Shown here in pieces: positions 35,685 through 45,886 of a stretch of DNA of 64,000 nt. Numbering within the stretch: position 1 is the first letter of the stretch; every line of letters starts with the position of its first letter. Under the pieces are notes generated by a model, which had not been told where the DNA came from, did not search any database, and saw only the letters and a list, made by a program, of their open reading frames with translations. The translations under genes were made by a program, and so were the position numbers. Location of the stretch: assembly GCF_038396845.1 (NCBI RefSeq), contig NZ_CP151587.1, positions 2,950,001 to 3,014,000 on the forward strand, in the 5' to 3' direction. Source of the stretch: Gymnodinialimonas sp. 57CJ19. Its GTDB lineage: Bacteria > Pseudomonadota > Alphaproteobacteria > Rhodobacterales > Rhodobacteraceae.

Positions 35685-36148
35685 TGCGTCCAACTCTTGC
35701 CCTACTCGTAGCTATGGCTACCGCCCTTCCCGCCGCGCCGGCTCTTGCCGACATTCCGGCCTGGCTTTCCGGTGAATGGCGCACCAACGCCCGCCTGACG
35801 GCGCCCGACGGCGCGCGTTTGCGTATCCGCTGCACCCTTGATGCGGCCTCGGCCACGCAGAGCGATTGGGGCGGCACCCTTGGGTGCGCCACGGTGCAAG
35901 GCCGGTTCCAAGGGCAATGGCAGGTTGCCGTCAGCGGCACCAATGCCAGTGGCAACGTCGTCTTTTCCGGCACCGATGATGCGCAGATGGATGTGACGGG
36001 CTCTTTGACCGACACGCGCGTTGACCTGTCCTCGGCCGATGGCCAAGGGGTCGCCTTCGCCCCCGGTGCCGAGGGTGCATTGATCGTGGAGATGACCGCG
36101 ATGGGCCCGCAGAGGCTGACCGGGACGTTAACCTTTGAGTCGCGTTAA
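35684..36148 (+). CDS. Exported hypothetical protein coupled to the RND transporter
   Basis: 154 residues: signal peptide (about 1-22, ending PALA), then a small beta-rich domain starting DIPAWLSGEWRTNARLTAP with two Cys (RIRCTL, LGCATV) likely to form a disulfide. Function unknown. The start shares one base with the RND stop codon, so the two are co-translated and may act together at the envelope. Confidence 0.75.
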   Translation: MRPTLALLVAMATALPAAPALADIPAWLSGEWRTNARLTAPDGARLRIRCTLDAASATQSDWGGTLGCATVQGRFQGQWQVAVSGTNASGNVVFSGTDDAQMDVTGSLTDTRVDLSSADGQGVAFAPGAEGALIVEMTAMGPQRLTGTLTFESR

Positions 36149-36318
36149 CCTTTGAAGCATTGCCCTACTTGGGCAGTGCAATTGCGCCACAGTCTTAAGC
36201 CGCCCGAGTGCAAAAGCACCTGACAACTAATCCTTAGCCCCTGCGGCCGCTTGCGGCTGTTGCTGATGCCGAAGGCATTGTGAATATTCTCCTCCACGAC
36301 GATTGGGGGAGACAGGGT

Positions 36319-39300
36319 GTGACCGACAAAAACGAGCCAAAAAGTGCGCCTGAGACATCGCTGGAGGAGCCGCCGTTTTTCGTCGGTATCGGATCATCGG
36401 CGGGCGGGCTTGAGGCTGTCTCGACCCTAGCGCAGAACCTGTCGCCGGACGTGAACGCCGTCTACATTCTGGCGCAGCATATGTCGCCGACCCACAAGAG
36501 CTTGCTGACGACGCTGATCTCTCGGGAGACGCCCCTGCCCGTGGTAGAGCTGACCGACGGCGCCACCCCCACGGCACGCACGATCTTTATCACGCCCCCC
36601 AACACCGATGTGATCCTTGAAGACGGCAAGTTGCGCCTTGTGGACCCGGCGGGGCATCCGGCCTCTCCGAAACCGTCGGCGGATCGGTTGTTCAAGTCTT
36701 TGGCCAAGGATGCAGGCGAGCATTGCGTTGGTGTGGTGCTTTCTGGCACCGGCAGCGATGGCAGCTACGGCGTGCAAGCCATCCGCGAGGCCGGCGGCAT
36801 AACAATCGCCCAGGACCTGGCCACCGCCAAATACGACGGCATGCCCCAAGCCGCGACGGAGACCGGCTGCATCGACCTGACCCTGTCACCGCAACAGATT
36901 GGCGTTCACCTATCCAAGATCCTCGCCAGTCCCCGCGACTTTGACCAACTGCGCCGTCTGAACGACCGCCCCAGCAAGATGTCGGACCTGTTCCACATCC
37001 TTCTGGCCCGCACCAACGTCGATTTCCGCGACTACAAGGAGAATACCGTCGCGCGCCGCATCAACCGCCGCATGGCCGCGCTGGATATCGACGATTACGA
37101 CAACTATGTCGCCTATTGCCGAACCTCCGGCGAAGAGGTGGAGGCGCTCTACCGCGACCTGCTGATTTCCGTGACGCGCTTCTTCCGCGATAGCTGCCAG
37201 TTCGACCAGCTGCGCGAGCAATTCGAACGGATGGTGAAGAACAAGGACCTGGGCCAAATCAGGCTTTGGGTGGCGGGCTGTGCCACCGGCGAAGAAGCCT
37301 ATTCGATCGCCATTATTCTGGCTGAAGCCTTGGGCGGCTTGAAGCACCTCAAACGGTCGCGCGTGCAGATATTTGCCACCGATATCGACGACCGCGCGAT
37401 CGAAGTGGCGCGCAGCGGCAGCTACCCGATCACCGCCGCCGCCGACATCCCCCGAGACCTGCTGGACAAGTACTTTACGGTGTCCGATGGGCGGATCGAG
37501 GTGGTGCCGGAACTTCGCACGGTCACGTTGTTTTCGATGCACAACATCTTCCACGATCCCCCTTTTCTGAACGTGGATTTGGTCTCGATCCGCAATGTGA
37601 TGATCTACTTCAATGCCGCCCTGCAAAGCCGCGTCTTGCACCGTATCCACTATGCTTTGAACTCGGCGGGCATGTTGTTTCTGGGCACGTCGGAAACCGT
37701 TGGCAACATGGAAACCCTGTTCGAGACCAAATCCGGAGCCGACAAGGTTTTTGCGAAGCGTCGCATCACGTCGGCTAACCCGCCGCGGTTTGAAACCGGC
37801 ACAAGCACCTATGGCCGCAAAGCGCCGCCGCAGATCGCCAATCGTGCCGACCGCAGCCTGCACCGCGCCCCTTTGGAAACGGGCATGTTCAACACGCTGG
37901 CCCGTGCCGTGGCCCCCAATGGTTTCGTCATAACCCAAAACGGCGAGATGGTCCGGGTTTTCGGGGATATCTCGCATCTGACACGACTGTCCGAAAACGC
38001 CCCCCTTTGGATCGGCATTCGTAACCTGCGCAAACCCTTGGCCGATGAAATTCAGGGACTGATCGCCACGGCGTCCAAAACCCAGACACGGCGCGACGGG
38101 CGTTGGCACGATATCGAGGGGCCCGGTTTCAATCAGGCGCGCTCTGTCTGCTACCCACTGCCCGCCAACTCCGACAGTGAGTCGGGAGAGGATCACTTGC
38201 TGGTGGCCCTGGAAACCCGCTTGAAAGATCAAATTCCACAACCTACTGAGGAATTTGGCGAAAACGACCAACAAGCGTACATCCACCAGATGGAAGTGGA
38301 GGTCGCGCAGACCCGCGAAGCGTTGCAGCAAACCGTGGAGCAGCTGCAGACCACCAACGAGGAACTGCAATCCATCAACGAGGAAATGCAATCCACGAAT
38401 GAGGAACTCCAAGCCACCAATGAGGAGCTTGAAACCTCGAACGAGGAACTGCAATCGACCAACGAAGAACTCATCACCGTCAACGAGGAGCTTCAGGTAA
38501 ACTCATCGGAGTTGCAGCGCGTCTCCACAGAACTGGCCGCCACCCTGGAGGTCGTCCCCTTCCCCGTTCTGGTGATCGACCAAGCCCTGATCGTGCGCCG
38601 GGCCTCCCATGACGCGTTGGTACATTTCAACATCGGCGAATTGCCCGCCACCGGCGTTCACCTGTCCCAATGCTCCCTCCCCGTTGAGATGACGTCGTTG
38701 GCGTCCATCTGCAATGACGTCTTCAAATTCCGCGAAGAACGCCATGTGGTGTTTTACGACGGCAGCACCGCCAGACAACTCCACGTCGCCCCATTTCGCA
38801 ACCAAGCTGGCGATGTGACGGGGGTGGTGGCGTCCGTGGTGGAAGATATGTCGACCGGGACGGCGGTGGATCTGATTCAGCGCCTTGGCAACATCGGACA
38901 TTGGCAGGTGGACCTGAAAACCAAACGCCTGTTCTGGTCCGAGGAGGTGCGCAAGATCCACGGCATAGGCGCTGACGACCCGTTGCCACTGCTGGAAAAC
39001 GGCATCGACTTCTATCACCCCGACGATCGGGCAACCGTGGCCAAAGCCGTTAACAATTGCATCGAAACCGGTGCGCCATTCCACTTCACCCTCCGCCTGA
39101 TCAACGTGCAGGGCAAGACTGTCATCGTCGACGCCGTAGGCCAACGGATCGAGGACGAAGACGGCACCCCGTCGCGCCTTATCGGGATCTTCCGAGACGT
39201 AAGCGAGGAGACCCGGAAAACAGCCCTGATCCAGCAAATGGAACGCATGCACGACAGCCAGGACCTGTCCTTCTACTCCTTTGATGTTGCTGACGAAAAA

Positions 39301-39582
39301 TCCCACTGGAGTCCAAATATCTATGCGCTGTTAGGCTATACCAACCCCGCCGATGCGCCGGTGTTTCACAGCCTCTCGGACTTGGTGCACCACGGGGACC
39401 GCGCCAAGGTTCAAGCGCTCTGGGATGCAGCCCATGTGACGGGGGAAGACTTCCGCTGCCCGGCCCGTATTGTTTGCCGGGATGGGCGGTTGCTGACCTG
39501 CACCGCGCAGGGCGCGACGGTTACCGACGCCAACGGCCACGTGACCCATATCTTCGGCCACATCCACCCCGAAGATCCGTAG
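36319..39582 (+). CDS. CheB-CheR-PAS hybrid signalling protein
   Basis: About 1087 residues; GTG at 36319 with GGGGGAG upstream (an upstream GTG at 36280 is possible). Order: CheB methylesterase (about 20-190) with catalytic Ser in GIGSSAGGLEA, His in AQHMSP and Asp in SGTGSDGSYG; CheR methyltransferase (about 200-470) with VTRFFRD, LWVAGCATGEEAYS and IRNVMIYF; a coiled coil (about 665-735) of repeated TNEEL units; then PAS domains to the end. There is no receiver and no histidine kinase. Such fusions are found outside classical chemotaxis and may tune a partner sensor. No chemotaxis genes are nearby. Confidence 0.9.
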   Translation: MTDKNEPKSAPETSLEEPPFFVGIGSSAGGLEAVSTLAQNLSPDVNAVYILAQHMSPTHKSLLTTLISRETPLPVVELTDGATPTARTIFITPPNTDVILEDGKLRLVDPAGHPASPKPSADRLFKSLAKDAGEHCVGVVLSGTGSDGSYGVQAIREAGGITIAQDLATAKYDGMPQAATETGCIDLTLSPQQIGVHLSKILASPRDFDQLRRLNDRPSKMSDLFHILLARTNVDFRDYKENTVARRINRRMAALDIDDYDNYVAYCRTSGEEVEALYRDLLISVTRFFRDSCQFDQLREQFERMVKNKDLGQIRLWVAGCATGEEAYSIAIILAEALGGLKHLKRSRVQIFATDIDDRAIEVARSGSYPITAAADIPRDLLDKYFTVSDGRIEVVPELRTVTLFSMHNIFHDPPFLNVDLVSIRNVMIYFNAALQSRVLHRIHYALNSAGMLFLGTSETVGNMETLFETKSGADKVFAKRRITSANPPRFETGTSTYGRKAPPQIANRADRSLHRAPLETGMFNTLARAVAPNGFVITQNGEMVRVFGDISHLTRLSENAPLWIGIRNLRKPLADEIQGLIATASKTQTRRDGRWHDIEGPGFNQARSVCYPLPANSDSESGEDHLLVALETRLKDQIPQPTEEFGENDQQAYIHQMEVEVAQTREALQQTVEQLQTTNEELQSINEEMQSTNEELQATNEELETSNEELQSTNEELITVNEELQVNSSELQRVSTELAATLEVVPFPVLVIDQALIVRRASHDALVHFNIGELPATGVHLSQCSLPVEMTSLASICNDVFKFREERHVVFYDGSTARQLHVAPFRNQAGDVTGVVASVVEDMSTGTAVDLIQRLGNIGHWQVDLKTKRLFWSEEVRKIHGIGADDPLPLLENGIDFYHPDDRATVAKAVNNCIETGAPFHFTLRLINVQGKTVIVDAVGQRIEDEDGTPSRLIGIFRDVSEETRKTALIQQMERMHDSQDLSFYSFDVADEKSHWSPNIYALLGYTNPADAPVFHSLSDLVHHGDRAKVQALWDAAHVTGEDFRCPARIVCRDGRLLTCTAQGATVTDANGHVTHIFGHIHPEDP

Positions 39583-39668
39583 GAACCTCGCCCAAACGGG
39601 CGCGCGTTAAGGTTATCTTAAGGAATGAACGCTAAAAATTTCTTCAAATACGGAATACGGAGGTTCCC

Positions 39669-40367
39669 ATGGCTCCGGCAACCAAATTTGCGGAAGGGCT
39701 ATCCATAACGCTATCCCACGCGGCTCCTTCCGAGCCGTGGATTGCTGTGGCTGTGGTCGTCACCAAGCAGGATCTTCGTCACCGCATCTCCTTTGTGGAG
39801 GAACGGCCGATTTCCGAGGTGTTCTGCCACGAACTGGTGGAGGCGCTTACCCCGATCCTGAGCAACTTCTCTGAAACCAACGGCGTCTATTCGAACCCGG
39901 ATTTTGACCTCACCCTGCCCGGTCTGTCCGTTCAGCAACTGCGGGTCATTTTCTCGAAACACAGCGACAAGCCCTCTCGGGCGCTGGTGCGTTTCGCGGC
40001 CTTTGCCGGCAATCCCCACCGCACCTTGTTGAACGATGATACCTTTGCCTACCCGATGGATACGCTGACCTCCAAGGTCTACCGCGACGCGCTGGATTGG
40101 GTCTTGATGCCCGCCCTCAACATCGTAACCGTCGATGAGGCGGGCGGATTTGCCGAGGACAATGTCCACGAGCTGGAAGACGCAATGACCCACCTGCGCG
40201 AATCCAAGGATCGGCTGCTGTTCCAGGTCGAACTGGTGAAGCGCGAACTCGGCCGGTTGGAGGCGCATACCTACGCGCAACAAAACCGAATGCAGCCCAC
40301 ACTTCTGGCCGCAGAGCCCGAGCAGGAGGAGTTTCAAACCATGCGCGTGATCCGCAACATGGATTGA
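39669..40367 (+). CDS. Hypothetical protein following the CheB-CheR hybrid
   Basis: 232 residues, soluble, family not recognised. A globular part (about 1-155; VAVVVTKQDLRHRISFVEERP) is followed by a helical, coiled-coil-like C-terminus (LEDAMTHLRESKDRLLFQVELVKREL). Strong ribosome site GGAGG at 39660. It starts 86 bp after the hybrid sensor on the same strand and may work with it. Confidence 0.65.
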   Translation: MAPATKFAEGLSITLSHAAPSEPWIAVAVVVTKQDLRHRISFVEERPISEVFCHELVEALTPILSNFSETNGVYSNPDFDLTLPGLSVQQLRVIFSKHSDKPSRALVRFAAFAGNPHRTLLNDDTFAYPMDTLTSKVYRDALDWVLMPALNIVTVDEAGGFAEDNVHELEDAMTHLRESKDRLLFQVELVKRELGRLEAHTYAQQNRMQPTLLAAEPEQEEFQTMRVIRNMD

Positions 40368-40378
40368 CGCAGGCTTGC

Positions 40379-41179
40379 CTAAGCTCTGAATATCGGCGTT
40401 TCCGCATCCTCGGCCACATCGGCAATCAGCATGTGACCGGGCGCATGGGTGATGCACAGGGGCAATTTCGCCGTCAGCAGCACATTTTGCGGCGTGACCC
40501 CGCAGGCCCAATAGACAGGCACTTCACCGGGCCTGACCTGAACCGCATCGCCGTAGTCGGGGGCCGAAAGGTCGCGAATGCCAAGTGCCGCCGGATCGCC
40601 CCTGCCAATCGGTGCGCCGTGGGCTTGGGGAAAACCTGCACTGATTTCAAAGGCTTTTTCCACCAGATTTTCCGGGATCGGGCGCATCGTCACAACCATA
40701 TTGCCCCGGAACGGCCCCGCCGGAACCAGCGGTATGTTGGTGCGAAACATCGGCACATTCACCCCGTCCTCGATATGGCGCACGGGGATACCGGCCCGCA
40801 AAAACGCGTTCTCGAAGGTGAAGGAACATCCGAGCGCGACGGTCACCAAATCATCGCGCCACAGGGTCTTAATGTCGTTAACCTCCTCGCTCAGCGCCCC
40901 GTCGCGGAACACCCGGTAGCGGGGCACGTCGGTGCGAATGTCGATATCATGGCCGAGGGTTGGCAACATCGGATCGCCTGTCTCGCTTACCCCGACCACG
41001 GGGCAAGGCTTTGGGTTGCGCTGGCAAAACCGCAGAAAGTCGAGCGCGTGCGCCGCCGGTAAAATCGCCAGATTGCACTGCAATTTCCCCGGCGCCATGC
41101 CCGAGGTATGGCCGCCAAACGATCCGTCCCGGATTGCCGCCCTGATCTGCGTCGCGTCGCTGTAATCCTTTACCGACAT
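40379..41179 (-). CDS. DUF1445 / D-glutamate cyclase-family putative hydro-lyase
   Basis: 266 residues from MSVKDYSDATQIRAAI (AAGGAAAGGG upstream). Core motifs GMAPGKLQCNLAILP, ALGCSFTFENA and PVYWACGVTPQN match the DUF1445 family, some members of which are D-glutamate cyclases. The substrate here is not known. Convergent with the 39669 gene; 11 bp separate the ends. Confidence 0.85.
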   Translation of the reverse strand: MSVKDYSDATQIRAAIRDGSFGGHTSGMAPGKLQCNLAILPAAHALDFLRFCQRNPKPCPVVGVSETGDPMLPTLGHDIDIRTDVPRYRVFRDGALSEEVNDIKTLWRDDLVTVALGCSFTFENAFLRAGIPVRHIEDGVNVPMFRTNIPLVPAGPFRGNMVVTMRPIPENLVEKAFEISAGFPQAHGAPIGRGDPAALGIRDLSAPDYGDAVQVRPGEVPVYWACGVTPQNVLLTAKLPLCITHAPGHMLIADVAEDAETPIFRA

Positions 41180-41265
41180 CGTGGGCCCTTTCCTTGGGTT
41201 TTCAAACTTTCTCATGGTCCTTGCATGGTTGGCAATTCACGAAAGGATACCGTGCCGCCCAAGCT

Positions 41266-43884
41266 CTAGACCGCGCTGATTGCCACCTCGGGGCGGGTGC
41301 CGCCCAACTCCATGAAAGCCATGGTTCTGCACGTGAAAACAAGGATTTGCTGATCCTGCGCCACACGGGTTAACGCCGTAAACATCTTCACGATCCGTGC
41401 GTCGTCCGAGTAGACCAACGCGTCATCCAGCACGATCGGCATGTGCCGCCCCTGCCCTTGGAACAGCCGCGCGAAGGCCAGCCGCGTCAGGATCGCGATC
41501 TGCTCCTGCGTGCCGCCGGAAAGATTGTCCAGGCGTTCCTCGGTTTCGGCACGGGTCAGTCCGGCAGGCAACAAGTTGTCGGTGTCAAACTGCAAGCCCG
41601 CCTCGTCATAGACGATCGACAGAAGCGGCGCCAATTCTGCCTGGACCGGGCCGAAGTAGGTATCTCGCGCGGCGGTTCTTTCCGCTTCCAGCGCCTCTTT
41701 CAGGCGGGTCAATGCGGCCACCTTACCGGCAATACGCGCCTCTTGGTCCCGCGCGGCTTCTAGCTGTCCTGCCAGGGTATCGCGGGTTTCCTCAATCCCG
41801 GATTCCGACAGGGCGTGAATTTCTGCCGATAGCGAGGCCACGCGCACCTGCAATTTCTGCACCTGATCGCGGGCCGCCTGAACCGCGTTCTGCGCCCGGG
41901 TGAATTCCGCCTGCGCGGTGGCTAAATCCGGTGCCCCGGCCCGCAGCGTCTTCAGGGCTTCGGCTTTACTTTCAAGGGCTTGAACCCTTTGCGCGTCCAC
42001 CCGGATCAATTCGGCCCGCTGGAGGTCGCGCGCCTCGCCGTCACCGGCCGCCGCAAGGGCCGCCTCCAGGGCGGTTTGCGCGTTCTGGTGATCGGCCTGA
42101 GCGCGAATGGCGCCCTCTCTCGCGGTGGCAAAATTCGCCTCGGCCCGCGTCATGGCAACCTGCGCGGCGTCGTCGTCGGTTTGGGCCTGTGCCAAGGCCT
42201 GATCCAAGGTGTCCTGATCGGTTAACGGCGCATCATCGGCGTCTTTCGCGGCGAGTTCTGCGGCGGAAATCTCGGCCCGAAGGGGGTCTGTCCCGTTGGG
42301 GGCCAGGGTGCGCAGAATCGTGTCCGCTGTTGCTGCTTCCTGCACCCATTTCGCATGTTCCGCCGCGCGTTCGCGGGCTTGGCGAATGGATGAAACCGCC
42401 GCGTCCGCGAGCATCTGATCAAGCCGCGCTTGCAAGTGTTTTAAGGTTAACACCGCTTCCTGTCCGCTTTCGGGCACCTGCACATGCATCGCCCCAATCC
42501 CCGGAAGGTCGATCTGCGTGGAGCGGGTCAGCGCGACCCTCTCATCGCCCGGCAAGGGGGCCCCGTCGCGGGACGCCCGCGCGTCACTGGAGTAGTCAAA
42601 ATGCACCGTCACGGCCTGCGCCGACACGGCGGCCGCTTGCGTGGCGGCGGCGGCGTGGGCGGCTTCCAGCTGCGTTAACCAGTTTTCCGTGGCCATTGAG
42701 GCGGCCACTTTCGCCCGCGCTGCGTCACGGGATTTTTGCGCCTTTTCAATCTGTTGCATCTGCTCCGACAGGGCTTTGGCGCGGATCTTGGCGGCCCGGG
42801 CTTGGACCTGTTTGCGGGCGGCTTCCTGCATGGCGCGGGCATGGGTGACGGCGGTGGCGGTCGTCGTCTTGGCTTCTTGCGCCGCCCGAACCGCGGCCTC
42901 CTGCCGTTGGGCGTTTTCTTGTGCGTTGGCGCGGGCGTCGGCCGCGTCTGCCGCGGTTTTTTCCGCTCGGGCCACGCGGTCAATCGCGCCGAGGAAATCA
43001 TCCAGAGCCTTGCGCGCGGCGTCCGCTTCGATCTGGGCCAGTCGGTGATCTTGCGCGGCGCGTTCCACTTGCCCCGCGTGCGCCTTTGCCTTGGCCAGAG
43101 CAGTTTCCGCCTTGGCCAAACTTGCTACCCGGTGAGCGCGGGCTTCGGGCCGATCCAATTGCGCCAACGTCTCTTCCGCCTGTTTGCGGTCGCTCAGCGC
43201 CTGGGACAGCTTGTCGATCTGCGCGTCGAGCGTGGTTAACTCGCCTTCCATCTCGGTGATTTCCGATTGCAGCGCCCGCCAGGGACCCGTGGGCCGGCCT
43301 GTGCCGGTTACCAAAGGTTTCAACTCCTCCGCTACGCGCTTCATCACCCGGTCCATGCGGCGACCACCGGTCATGGCGTCGATCTCTCCACTCACAGAAG
43401 ACAGCAAATCGCGGCGCGTTTCCAACTGCTTAGCGGTTTCGTCCTTGGTGTCCGCGTCCAATCCAATGGCCCCTTGGCGCACCCACAGCAACCCCGCCGG
43501 GCCGTTCTTGTCTGATCCCAATGCTGTCGCGATCCAGCGTTCGGCCTCATCATCCTGGGCGATCAGGGCGCCGCTTGGCAGGCGCAGAATGCGGGCGGAT
43601 TTGCGTTGCAGGAACGACTTCTCGACCCGGAAAATGCCTTCATCTGTTTCGATCTCGGCGGCGATTTCTACCGCCCCTTTGGCGTAGGGTTGCAGGCTTT
43701 TGACCGGCTTCGCGGCAGAGCTGTACTTCTCGAAAAACAGGGCGTGAAGGGCGTCGAAGAAGGTCGATTTGCCGAATTCATTGGCCTCGGACACCACGGT
43801 GATCCCGTCGCCGATCCCGGTGATTTCGGCGCGTTTACCGGCAAATTTACGTACGTTGCTGAGGGTGAGAGAACGCAGGCGCAT
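41266..43884 (-). CDS. SbcC/YhaN-like AAA ATPase with long coiled coil
   Basis: 872 residues from MRLRSLTLSNVRKFAGK. SMC-like plan: N-terminal nucleotide site, very Ala/Gln/Glu-rich coiled coil (about 160-700), and C-terminal LSGGTQEQI signature with Walker B MPIVLDDALVYSDD. Walker A reads SEANEFGKST, with no glycine at its first position. No CxxC zinc hook was seen in the coiled coil, so it resembles YhaN rather than canonical SbcC/Rad50. It starts one base after the SbcD-like gene stop, so the two are one unit for DNA-end processing. Confidence 0.85.
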   Translation of the reverse strand: MRLRSLTLSNVRKFAGKRAEITGIGDGITVVSEANEFGKSTFFDALHALFFEKYSSAAKPVKSLQPYAKGAVEIAAEIETDEGIFRVEKSFLQRKSARILRLPSGALIAQDDEAERWIATALGSDKNGPAGLLWVRQGAIGLDADTKDETAKQLETRRDLLSSVSGEIDAMTGGRRMDRVMKRVAEELKPLVTGTGRPTGPWRALQSEITEMEGELTTLDAQIDKLSQALSDRKQAEETLAQLDRPEARAHRVASLAKAETALAKAKAHAGQVERAAQDHRLAQIEADAARKALDDFLGAIDRVARAEKTAADAADARANAQENAQRQEAAVRAAQEAKTTTATAVTHARAMQEAARKQVQARAAKIRAKALSEQMQQIEKAQKSRDAARAKVAASMATENWLTQLEAAHAAAATQAAAVSAQAVTVHFDYSSDARASRDGAPLPGDERVALTRSTQIDLPGIGAMHVQVPESGQEAVLTLKHLQARLDQMLADAAVSSIRQARERAAEHAKWVQEAATADTILRTLAPNGTDPLRAEISAAELAAKDADDAPLTDQDTLDQALAQAQTDDDAAQVAMTRAEANFATAREGAIRAQADHQNAQTALEAALAAAGDGEARDLQRAELIRVDAQRVQALESKAEALKTLRAGAPDLATAQAEFTRAQNAVQAARDQVQKLQVRVASLSAEIHALSESGIEETRDTLAGQLEAARDQEARIAGKVAALTRLKEALEAERTAARDTYFGPVQAELAPLLSIVYDEAGLQFDTDNLLPAGLTRAETEERLDNLSGGTQEQIAILTRLAFARLFQGQGRHMPIVLDDALVYSDDARIVKMFTALTRVAQDQQILVFTCRTMAFMELGGTRPEVAISAV

Positions 43885-43885
43885 G

Positions 43886-44980
43886 TCAGGCCTCCAGCGC
43901 GTAGGAAAACAGATACGACAGGGCGGCACGCGCGGTGGCGCGGTCTTGCGGGGACAGGGCGTCGTCTTCCGCCTCTGCCACCAAAGTATCGGCGGCAGCC
44001 CGCAACGCCCCTTGACGGTCGATCTGATCCAAATCCGAAGTGTCGTGGATCATCCCCAAGGCATCGAGGTGCGCTTCCATCCACAGGAAGTCCGGCGTGG
44101 CATGGGCGATGTCCGCTTCCATCCGCTGGCGCAGGGCCGGCCGAGCCCGCCCGGTAAGGGTTAACGACATTAACGTATGGGCGCGTCCCTCTTCCGGCAA
44201 GGTCAGGGCCGTTTCCTCTCCGGTCAGTTCAACCTCGGTCTTGTGCCAATGCAGCCGCGCTGTTGGTTGCGGCGTGACCCGAGTGCTTTGCCCGTCCACC
44301 TCTACCAATAGCGCGGAAGGCGTGGTGTCGTGCTTGAAGCTATCGGCCTCGGGCGCACCGGAATACCATGTCTTCTCAGACACTTGCAACTGACCATGCC
44401 AATCCCCAAGCCCCAGATAGGCCAGCCCCGCATCCCGCGCACGGTCCGCCGACAAGACAGAAGCGCCGCCGTCCTCGGACGAAAAACCCCGGATGGAGCC
44501 ATGGGCCAGCCCGATGCGCAGGGCGTCACCGGTTTCGGCGCTATCGAACCATTCGGTCAGATCGCGGCCCGGGTGCCGCTCGGACGGGGGGGCGGGAAGC
44601 AGGGTCACGGTTTCCGACAGGGCGACAGGTTCGGGGCGCAGCAACGCTGTGACATTTGGCGGCGCATCGGCGGTGAAGGTGCGCCAAAGCTCGGTCGCGT
44701 TGGCGTGGTCGTGGTTGCCGGGTAAAACCATCCACGAGATATCGCGGGCCGCCCCCATGGCGTTCAACGCATCGCGGATGGCTTTGGGCGTCGGGGTCAT
44801 CTTGTCGAAGGTGTCACCGGCCAGAAGCACGTGTGTCGCGCCGGACGCACGGGCGCTTTCGGCCAAGGTTGTCAGCGCCTCTAGCCGCGCCTGGCGCAGG
44901 CGCACGCGCACGTCTTCGGGGAAGGTTCCGAAGGATTTATCGAGGTGCAGGTCAGAGGAGTGGATGAACCGAAACATCAA
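43886..44980 (-). CDS. SbcD/YhaO-like metallophosphoesterase nuclease
   Basis: 364 residues. Calcineurin-type phosphoesterase with metal ligands in SSDLHLDKS, LLAGDTFDKM, LPGNHDHAN, LAHGSIRGF and LGLGDWHGQ. It would supply the nuclease of an SbcCD-like complex with the downstream ATPase. The start is MMFRFIHSSDLHL (44980 or 44977). It begins 6 bp before the end of kdgK, on the same strand. Confidence 0.88.
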   Translation of the reverse strand: MMFRFIHSSDLHLDKSFGTFPEDVRVRLRQARLEALTTLAESARASGATHVLLAGDTFDKMTPTPKAIRDALNAMGAARDISWMVLPGNHDHANATELWRTFTADAPPNVTALLRPEPVALSETVTLLPAPPSERHPGRDLTEWFDSAETGDALRIGLAHGSIRGFSSEDGGASVLSADRARDAGLAYLGLGDWHGQLQVSEKTWYSGAPEADSFKHDTTPSALLVEVDGQSTRVTPQPTARLHWHKTEVELTGEETALTLPEEGRAHTLMSLTLTGRARPALRQRMEADIAHATPDFLWMEAHLDALGMIHDTSDLDQIDRQGALRAAADTLVAEAEDDALSPQDRATARAALSYLFSYALEA

Positions 44981-44986
44981 GCAGCC

Positions 44987-45886
44987 CTAGCCCACGCCGC
45001 CCACCAACGCGCCGCGCGATTGGATGACCTTGGCCGAGACCCTGCATGCCGCCGCCACCGCATCCGCGGGCGTGTTGCCTGCAATCAGGCTGGCCAGAAA
45101 GCCCGCGTTGAATCCGTCCCCTGCGGCCGTGGTATCCACCAATTGCGCCACCGGATCGGGGCTATGGGCGCCGACCTCTCCGCCGCAGGAATACTGGACC
45201 GCTCCACCGCCGTTCTTGACCACAACGCTGGTCGCGCCCGCCGAAAGGTAGCGGGCCACGGTGGCTTTGGGGTCCGCGTCGCCGAATTGCGCGGCCTCTT
45301 CATCGAAGGACGGCAGGATGATTTCAGAGCTGAGCGCCGCTTCCATGATCGCGGCCCGCATGTCTTCGGGATCATCCCAAAGGTGGGGGCGAATGTTGGG
45401 ATCAAAGACCACCAGCGCCCCGTCCGCCTGCGCTTCCGAGATCGCGTCAAACAGGACTTCGCGTTCCTCTTCCGTCAGGATTGCCAAGGTGATGCCGCTG
45501 AAAAACACGATATCGGCCCCTTGCAGCGCCTTGATCAAAACGGCTTCGTCCTGGGCCAAGGTCCGCGCCGCAGAGGTATCGCGCCAATAGTGGAAGGAAC
45601 GTTCGCCGTCGGTCAGCTCGATCTGATAAAGTCCCATGCCAAGCTTGGGATGGCGCGCGATATGCTGCGTGCCCACCCCCGCTTTCGCCGCGAAATCCAC
45701 GAATTCATCCGAGATGCTATCGCTGCCAACAGAGGTCAGAAAATCCACCTGCCACCCCGGCGCCAGCTGCGCCAGATACCAAGCGGTATTGAAGGTGTCG
45801 CCAGCAAAGGAGCGTTCAAAGGTCGCGTCCACCTCGCCGGGGGCCATCTCCACCATACATTCGCCAATGGACACAACGCGCGTCAT
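44987..45886 (-). CDS. kdgK: 2-keto-3-deoxygluconate kinase, PfkB family
   Basis: 299 residues from MTRVVSIGECMVEM. PfkB fold with substrate-site GMGLYQIELTDGERSFHYWR and catalytic Asp in DTTAAGDGFNAGF. It phosphorylates KDG to KDPG in sugar-acid or Entner-Doudoroff catabolism. The frame could extend to 45982, but family N-termini begin here. A 16-codon frame ends in an ATGA overlap with its start (see 45883-45933). Confidence 0.88.
   Translation of the reverse strand: MTRVVSIGECMVEMAPGEVDATFERSFAGDTFNTAWYLAQLAPGWQVDFLTSVGSDSISDEFVDFAAKAGVGTQHIARHPKLGMGLYQIELTDGERSFHYWRDTSAARTLAQDEAVLIKALQGADIVFFSGITLAILTEEEREVLFDAISEAQADGALVVFDPNIRPHLWDDPEDMRAAIMEAALSSEIILPSFDEEAAQFGDADPKATVARYLSAGATSVVVKNGGGAVQYSCGGEVGAHSPDPVAQLVDTTAAGDGFNAGFLASLIAGNTPADAVAAACRVSAKVIQSRGALVGGVG

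Noticed and set aside
36910..38454. 514-codon minus-strand frame
   Set aside because: Antisense to the CheB-CheR coding region, with no domain signature.
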